A program made the position numbers and the translations under genes. The notes under the pieces are model-generated. The model did not search any database. It was not told the DNA's origin and saw only the letters and a program-made list of their open reading frames with translations. Shown piece after piece: positions 62,631 to 64,000 of a stretch of 64,000 nucleotides of DNA (positions are counted from its first letter, which is position 1; each line of letters opens with the position of its first letter). Origin of the DNA: Caprimulgus europaeus. Lineage: Eukaryota; Chordata; Aves; Caprimulgiformes; Caprimulgidae. The stretch spans positions 69,897,723-69,961,722 of the forward strand of contig OU015526.1 in NCBI GenBank assembly GCA_907165065.1, in the 5' to 3' direction.

Positions 62631-64000
62631 ATAAGTATGATAAAGAAAAAAAAAAAAAAGCATCTTTGAAAGATTAATTTTTCTATTTATGAGATTTATC
62701 AAATAGATGTTATTTTGCTTGTGTCATGATCCATACTTAAGGCAGTTAACCTTCCAGGGACTAGCTTTTCCCCATGCAATGGTGTTATACGAATGACTTG
62801 GCTGGTTTGCTGCAATGTGACACTCATTTACACGGATGACTGGGTATTTTGGGAAAAATGTGTGCAGTTCAGGCAGTTTAAAGTACATCAGGATGGATTT
62901 ATTAATGATACAAAATTGAAAACAACACTCAGTGAAGTATACCCTCACCAGACAGAGTGTCATGCTTACATATCCATACAGTGAGTGGAAAACTTAATGT
63001 ATGCAAAAGATGGAGGACTGTTTGGGGAGAGGGGAACTGCTTCAGATTGGCTCACGAGTCCTTAAATGATCATTAATTGATTAAAGACAATTTTCTCTGA
63101 AACAATATGATTTTCATTAATAAAATTATTTCATTAAGAACATTTAGAAGTAACAAAACTAGCTGAATGTTGTTTGTGTGGCTTTTAACCTAAAAAACTT
63201 TAACCACAAAACAAAACAACTTTTTAGTATTTCTGTGTGTCAGAAACGGGGAGTGTTTGTTTGTGTCTTAATACATGCTTTAACAATGCTGCTATCTTTT
63301 TGCTTTTCAAGAACATAAAGATTTCTTAATTGTCTTCTATTTATCTGTGAGCACCTTTTGTATATACAAGAAGACTTTTTCTTCTTTTCACAACAAGGCA
63401 GTGGTATAAATTATAGACCCAAAACTGAGTTCAGCTGAACAGCTACACTATAAAACCATTCACAAGCTGATGAGCAAGTGAAGGAACACATTGTTCCTTG
63501 AACAAGGGAAGATTTAAGAATGTCAACTTCCTAAACTCTTGGGAGATCATTACATAAGCAGGATCCTCAAATAGCTCCTCAACTGTCTCTGCAGCTTCTT
63601 TGCCCTCTGATCACTATCCAAATGTTTGTGAGCACGCTTGCATTGCAGATGTGGCCAGGTCAGAACCCTGCTGATGCCTGTTGCCCTTGAGCATATTTTG
63701 TTTGACATGATATTACAAGATCAGGTTGGCGTGTTTAAAGAAGAGCAGCAAACCTGTTGTGTATGGTCACAAAACTCAGAACTACCCAGGGACTGCTGAC
63801 ACTGATCTATTTTTGTATTTACCTCATCAGCTGCTTTGGATACTGACAGTCTCACAGTCTCACGCTCCCCACCAGGTCCGTGGTCTTGTGTTACAAAGAG
63901 ATCAACACTCACCAATAATGGCTGATGATGTCTCTTCCACTTCTCCATAGGGAAGTGCTCCTCTGCCTTGCAGCGTCTCCATCCCTTATGCATGTTACCA
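62631..64000. other. unique stretch to window end
   Basis: An A-run (62646-62659), then unique DNA. From about 63400 the sequence is less AT-rich. The last 300 bases contain exon-like segments on the minus strand (see 63913-63993). No gene is recognised. Confidence 0.5.
63913..63993 (-). other. exon-like open segment at window edge
   Basis: A minus-strand frame from an ATG at 63993 runs 27 codons ('MHKGWRRCKAEEHFPMEKWK' then 'RHHQPLL') to the donor ATTG/GTGAGT at 63912, ending in phase 0. The composition is charged and unlike the AT-rich frames elsewhere. The ATG may be internal, as the window ends seven bases upstream. A second donor-like site (GATGAG/GTAAAT) lies near 63820. No family is recognised. 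Confidence 0.15.

Overview
The window looks like avian nuclear DNA: AT-rich and intron- or desert-like, with low repeat density. The recognisable repeats are CR1 LINE fragments carrying the bird-type 3' end (TTCTGTGA/ATTCTATG words), plus one ERVL-type solo LTR of a kind common in birds. I recognise no host protein-coding gene, rRNA, tRNA, CRISPR array or prokaryotic feature. Species cannot be told from the sequence alone.

Layout. 1-24.8 kb is mostly unique AT-rich sequence with simple repeats and three weak MIR-like (ancient CORE-SINE) relics near 7.4, 20.1 and 22.3 kb. 24.8-25.5 kb holds a long TCTA array, a small CR1 scrap and TA/TTA-rich DNA. 29.75-31.24 kb is the main coding relic: a 5'-truncated CR1 with a reverse-transcriptase reading frame of 240 codons that is broken downstream. 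A second CR1 3' fragment lies tail-to-tail with it at 32.06-32.35 kb. 39.64-39.75 kb is a pure ATTTT array of 22 units. 45.5 kb and 48.4-48.9 kb hold further CR1 pieces. 55.19-55.81 kb is a complete solo LTR with TG...CA ends and a perfect 5-bp target duplication. 62.1-62.63 kb is a GC-richer interspersed repeat that I take to be ERV-associated. The rest is unique noncoding sequence.

The most interesting unexplained interval is 44.2-50.3 kb. On the plus strand, three segments with good splice consensus join in phase into a possible 119-codon frame. On the minus strand, two segments join in phase into a possible 64-codon frame with a strong start context and a hydrophobic stretch followed by arginines. 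I recognise neither product. Both are hypotheses that need transcript or comparative evidence; chance or lncRNA explanations remain likely. Several homeodomain- or POU-motif-rich stretches are offered only as candidate conserved noncoding elements.
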